A stretch of 8,688 nucleotides of DNA, taken from contig CAJZGQ010000049.1 in the NCBI GenBank assembly GCA_916048115.1, forward strand, positions 1 to 8,688. The letters run 5' to 3'. The position numbers and the translations under genes are program-made. Within the stretch, counting starts at the first letter, position 1. Each line of letters begins with the position of its first letter. The DNA is from an uncultured Streptococcus sp. (lineage in GTDB: Bacteria > Bacillota > Bacilli > Lactobacillales > Streptococcaceae). Positions 6,396 through 8,688 of the stretch are shown here, piece by piece. Below the pieces are notes generated by a model. The model had not been told where the DNA came from. It was given only the letters and a program-made list of their open reading frames with translations, and did not search any database.

Positions 6396-7742
6396 TTAAT
6401 CTTTATAATAGCGCTTTTGGGCGTCTCTTTTGCGTCGATCTCGACTTTGTTTTTCAATCGAGAGAATGATGACAAGAATGAGAATCGGAATCAAAATCAG
6501 GAAGTGATCTAGCGAAAGCCATTTACTTTGCTTGGCAGTCGCCTTTTTTCCACTTGCTGTTTCTTTGACCAGCTCTGGCTTGGCCCCTTCTTCCACTTTC
6601 ATATCATCTCGGATTCCTTCAGACAGAGTATAGAGACCATTATCCACTGTCAAATACCCATCTTTTACTGCAAGTGTGGGCTCTTTAGCTCCCTTTTTCA
6701 CCGTTGCATAGAATGGTTTTTCGAGTGTATAGGTCTTGCCATCAATCTGCTGGACACCAGCATCCAATAATTTCTTATAGCCAAAATCTTTATAGGCTTT
6801 TTCGATCAAGGCATTCCCAAATGGGTGACGGTAGTATTCCCCATCTTGGTCTGCCCAATCTCCAACCCCCATAATCACAGCAATAAAACGCTGATTGCCC
6901 CGTTTGATGGTTGCAATATAGTTGAAGGCTCCACGAGGGCTTGATCCCGTTTTCAAACCATCCACACCTTTTAAGGCATACTTGGCTCCTGGCAATGAAT
7001 AATTATAGGTATCAAAGGTTTCCTCATACGGAGTTCCTTTTTTGACCGTGACTTGTGCTTGATTGGTATAGCTTAAGATATCCGGGTATTGATTGATAAA
7101 ATGATAGACCAAAATTCCCAAATCACGCGCAGTTGTCTGGTTAGCCGCATCATTTGGATAATTGTTTACCTGATAGTAGCCTTGCAAGGTTGAGATGGCA
7201 GCCCCGCTTGGGTTATTCCAGACCGTATTCGTCATCCCCAATTCCTTAGCCTTGGCATTCATGCGCTCGATAAAGGCGTCTGGATCATTGTTGGACATAA
7301 GATTGGCCAACATGAGGGTCGATACATTTGAGGATGGAACCACGGTCATGGTAATCAACTCAGGAATTGTATAGTCTACTCCAGCAACAATATTATTATT
7401 TGAGATCTCATAGATCTTACCGATCGCTTGATCTGAAGCGGTCGCCTTGATCACTGTATCTTTACTGATCTTGCCATTTGCCATATCTTCAAACAAGAGA
7501 TAGAGCGTCATGAGCTTACTCATGCTGGCCGGATCCCTGACTTCATCGATATTGTCTTTCCAAAGAACATTTCCCGTATTACCGTCAATAATGAGCGAAG
7601 AATGTGGACGGTTAATGGCTTGGACATTGTCATTTGGATACATCTTTTGCGCCATATCCACCAACTCATCCGCACTGGCTAGAATTGGCTGGCATACGAG
7701 ACTCAGAAGGAGGCAAATAGACATCAAATATTTTTTTATCAT
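6396..7742 (-). CDS. Low-molecular-weight penicillin-binding protein, PBP4-like D-alanyl-D-alanine carboxypeptidase (DUF1958 type)
   Basis: A membrane-bound peptidase of the S11 family that trims the terminal D-Ala of peptidoglycan stem peptides. Signal peptide 1-24, with likely cleavage after Ala-Ser-Ala24. The penicillin-binding motifs are all present: Ser73-Met-Ser-Lys76 (SxxK, Ser73 nucleophile), Ser137-Ser-Asn139 (SxN) and Lys264-Thr-Gly266 (KTG). A C-terminal beta domain (about 320-385) is followed by a transmembrane helix (about 413-429) and a basic cytoplasmic tail. Its 448 residues and sequence blocks (DPASMSKLMTLYL, GVDGLKTGSSPRGAFNY, VIMGVGDWADQDGEYYRHPFGNALIEKAY) resemble Staphylococcus aureus PBP4 rather than pneumococcal PBP3/DacA, which is shorter and lacks such a helix. 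PBP4 can also act as a transpeptidase; whether this one does is unknown. Databases may label it dacA. The ATG has AAAGGA 7 bases upstream; an extended -10 promoter and a long leader precede it. Confidence 0.93.
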   Translation of the reverse strand: MIKKYLMSICLLLSLVCQPILASADELVDMAQKMYPNDNVQAINRPHSSLIIDGNTGNVLWKDNIDEVRDPASMSKLMTLYLLFEDMANGKISKDTVIKATASDQAIGKIYEISNNNIVAGVDYTIPELITMTVVPSSNVSTLMLANLMSNNDPDAFIERMNAKAKELGMTNTVWNNPSGAAISTLQGYYQVNNYPNDAANQTTARDLGILVYHFINQYPDILSYTNQAQVTVKKGTPYEETFDTYNYSLPGAKYALKGVDGLKTGSSPRGAFNYIATIKRGNQRFIAVIMGVGDWADQDGEYYRHPFGNALIEKAYKDFGYKKLLDAGVQQIDGKTYTLEKPFYATVKKGAKEPTLAVKDGYLTVDNGLYTLSEGIRDDMKVEEGAKPELVKETASGKKATAKQSKWLSLDHFLILIPILILVIILSIEKQSRDRRKRDAQKRYYKD

Positions 7743-7856
7743 AAACTTTTCCTTTATAACAGACTAATCAGCTGGAGGTTGAAACAAGCTTCTAACCTTC
7801 ATGCTCTTTCTTCTTGTCTCCCAGTAGATGAAAAGAGCCAATCCCAGCAGTTAATT
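7743..7856 (-). promoter_or_regulatory. Long 5' leader of the PBP4-like gene with possible secondary structure
   Basis: From the predicted transcription start near 7856 to the start codon there are about 114 untranslated bases, much more than the 20-30 seen for the other genes here. It can form a hairpin with the 7-base arms 7803-7809 and 7832-7838 (GCTCTTT/AAAGAGC) and a second weaker hairpin around AGGTT...AACCT near 7775-7797. I recognise no known riboswitch or T-box element. Regulation through this leader is only a possibility. Confidence 0.35.
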
Positions 7857-7862
7857 ACTTGT

Positions 7863-7871
7863 ATTGTACCA
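7863..7871 (-). promoter_or_regulatory. Extended -10 promoter for the PBP4-like gene
   Basis: On the minus strand TGGTACAAT: a TGn extension plus the -10 hexamer TACAAT. Upstream at the -35 position there is only the T-rich tail of the nagB terminator (TTTTTT), a poor match. The site lies directly downstream of that terminator, which suits the start of a new transcription unit. Confidence 0.65.
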
Positions 7872-7884
7872 TACTTTGAAGCAG

Positions 7885-7922
7885 AAAAAAACCTATCTGG
7901 CCCGAATAAATCGGCGATAGGT
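7885..7922 (-). terminator. Intrinsic terminator of nagB
   Basis: Outer stem ACCTATC (7891-7897) with GATAGGT (7916-7922), 7 base pairs, enclosing an inner CCGA/TCGG hairpin. On the minus strand the second arm runs into seven Ts. It starts 8 bases after the nagB stop codon and should separate nagB from the PBP gene. Confidence 0.85.
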
Positions 7923-7930
7923 CCTGTTTT

Positions 7931-8638
7931 TTATCGACTTAACAAGCTCAAAGCTTCCTTATCCGCTATAATGGTCACATTTGGATGTCCTTGAAGGGCA
8001 CTAGCTGGCACTTTTTCTGTCCTTTCACCCTCTACCGTACCTTTGATCGCTTGGGCTTTCGATTCCCCATAGGCAAACAAGACAATTGATTTCGCAGCTA
8101 AGATATTGGCAATCCCCATCGAGATGGCTTGGGTTGGTACATCTTCGATCTTATCAAAGAAACGAGAATTGGCTTCAATCGTAGAGGCATCCAACTGAAC
8201 TAAGTGGGTCTGACTATCAAAGGAAGTTCCCGGCTCATTAAAACCGATATGCCCATTGCGTCCAATCCCTAAGATTTGAAGGTCTACTGGATGGTCTTCG
8301 AGGATTTTGTTATAACGGATCACTTCCTGATCGGCAGATTCTTCTACACCTGATGGAAGATAGCTTTCTTTGAATGGCTTGGCATCAAAGAGATGTTTCT
8401 CCATGAAATACCGATAAGATTGAGGATCATCTCCCGTCAACCCCACGTATTCATCTAAGTTAACACTGATTAGATTAGACAGATCCAAATCACTTTCACG
8501 AATCTGTTTATAAAACTCAAGGGGACTGCTTCCTGTCGCAAGACCTAAGGTTTGCGCACCTTCCTGTAATTTTTCTTTCAATATATCAAAGGCAACTTTT
8601 CCACCCTCAATTTGGTCCTTTACTTCAATAATTTTCAT
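7931..8638 (-). CDS. nagB: Glucosamine-6-phosphate deaminase
   Basis: Converts glucosamine 6-phosphate to fructose 6-phosphate and ammonia in the cytosol, feeding amino sugars into glycolysis and opposing GlmS. At 235 residues it is the short Gram-positive form, full length for streptococci, without the C-terminal allosteric extension of the Escherichia coli enzyme. The phosphate-binding loop [11 protein letters not shown] is at 33-43. The catalytic positions are Asp62 (NLDEYVGL), Asn128-Gly-His130 in [14 protein letters not shown], and Glu135; Asn128 replaces the Asp of the E. coli enzyme, as is usual in this short form. The ATG at 8638 has AGGAGG 8 bases upstream. A TATAAT box and a NagR-like palindrome lie upstream, so induction by N-acetylglucosamine or glucosamine through NagR is expected. 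A strong terminator ends the unit, which appears monogenic. Confidence 0.97.
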   Translation of the reverse strand: MKIIEVKDQIEGGKVAFDILKEKLQEGAQTLGLATGSSPLEFYKQIRESDLDLSNLISVNLDEYVGLTGDDPQSYRYFMEKHLFDAKPFKESYLPSGVEESADQEVIRYNKILEDHPVDLQILGIGRNGHIGFNEPGTSFDSQTHLVQLDASTIEANSRFFDKIEDVPTQAISMGIANILAAKSIVLFAYGESKAQAIKGTVEGERTEKVPASALQGHPNVTIIADKEALSLLSR

Positions 8639-8668
8639 TGGATAGACCTCCTATTTCTCTATGCTTTT

Positions 8669-8674
8669 ATTATA
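8669..8674 (-). promoter_or_regulatory. -10 box of the nagB promoter
   Basis: A perfect TATAAT on the minus strand, 30 bases upstream of the nagB start codon. The start site would be near 8662, giving a leader of about 24 bases with AGGAGG inside. The -35 hexamer would lie beyond the right edge of the window and cannot be judged. Confidence 0.75.
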
Positions 8675-8688
8675 TGGTATAGACCAAT
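8674..8688. promoter_or_regulatory. Probable NagR (GntR family) operator, dre-type
   Basis: The sequence ATGGTATAGACCAAT contains the near-palindrome TGGT-ATAG-ACCA, which fits the dre sites bound by NagR (YvoA in Bacillus) in front of nagA and nagB genes of Firmicutes. It overlaps the last base of the nagB -10 box and fills the spacer, so a bound repressor would block RNA polymerase. The site touches the window edge and may extend beyond it. The call rests on motif resemblance plus the gene it precedes. Confidence 0.75.

Noticed and set aside
7750..7760. TGTTATAAA as an extended -10 just before the PBP4-like gene
   Set aside because: A start about 7 bases downstream would remove or cut the AAAGGA ribosome site, so the promoter at 7863-7871 fits better.
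6528..7994. Plus-strand frames at 6528-6770, 7510-7767 and 7779-7994
   Set aside because: They are antisense to the PBP4-like and nagB genes or cross the nagB terminator, with no coding signals of their own.
8639..8648. TGGATAGACC next to the nagB ribosome site, similar to half of the NagR operator
   Set aside because: The spacing between the GG and CC halves is one base short and the outer bases do not match, so it is probably a chance similarity.

Overview
The window looks like core chromosome from a Streptococcus of the mitis/sanguinis/parasanguinis kind. The evidence is the gene order coiA - pepF - O-methyltransferase - prsA, which I know from Streptococcus pneumoniae, together with the close fit of all four proteins to streptococcal families, a ComX-type box before coiA, and a NagR-type operator before nagB. 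The exact species cannot be fixed from this sequence. All eight genes lie on the minus strand, so transcription runs from the right edge to the left edge. The longest gene-free stretch is 188 bases. There are no tRNA or rRNA genes, insertion sequences, CRISPR arrays or prophage genes.

Right part (8688 to 5071): nagB (glucosamine-6-phosphate deaminase) has a promoter whose -10 touches a NagR-like palindrome, and it ends in a strong terminator. A separate extended -10 promoter and a leader of about 114 bases precede a low-molecular-weight penicillin-binding protein that resembles Staphylococcus aureus PBP4 (DUF1958 type) rather than pneumococcal PBP3. A weaker hairpin separates it from an MFS transporter of unknown substrate, which ends in a long hairpin terminator.

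Middle (5044 to 4364): a 191-residue lipoprotein of unknown function has a near-consensus promoter and its own terminator, so it looks monocistronic. The U-tract of that terminator runs straight into the probable ComX box of coiA.

Left part (4335 to 1): the late competence gene coiA is followed by oligoendopeptidase pepF, a probable tRNA wobble-uridine methyltransferase (TrmR/YrrM family), and the foldase lipoprotein prsA, cut by the window edge. Extended -10 promoters before pepF and prsA suggest that these housekeeping genes are transcribed all the time and only receive extra read-through from coiA during competence.

I found no clearly new multi-gene system. The most useful leads are the orphan lipoprotein, the terminator/ComX-box overlap, the PBP4-type enzyme with its long leader, and the loss of both conserved parvulin histidines in PrsA.
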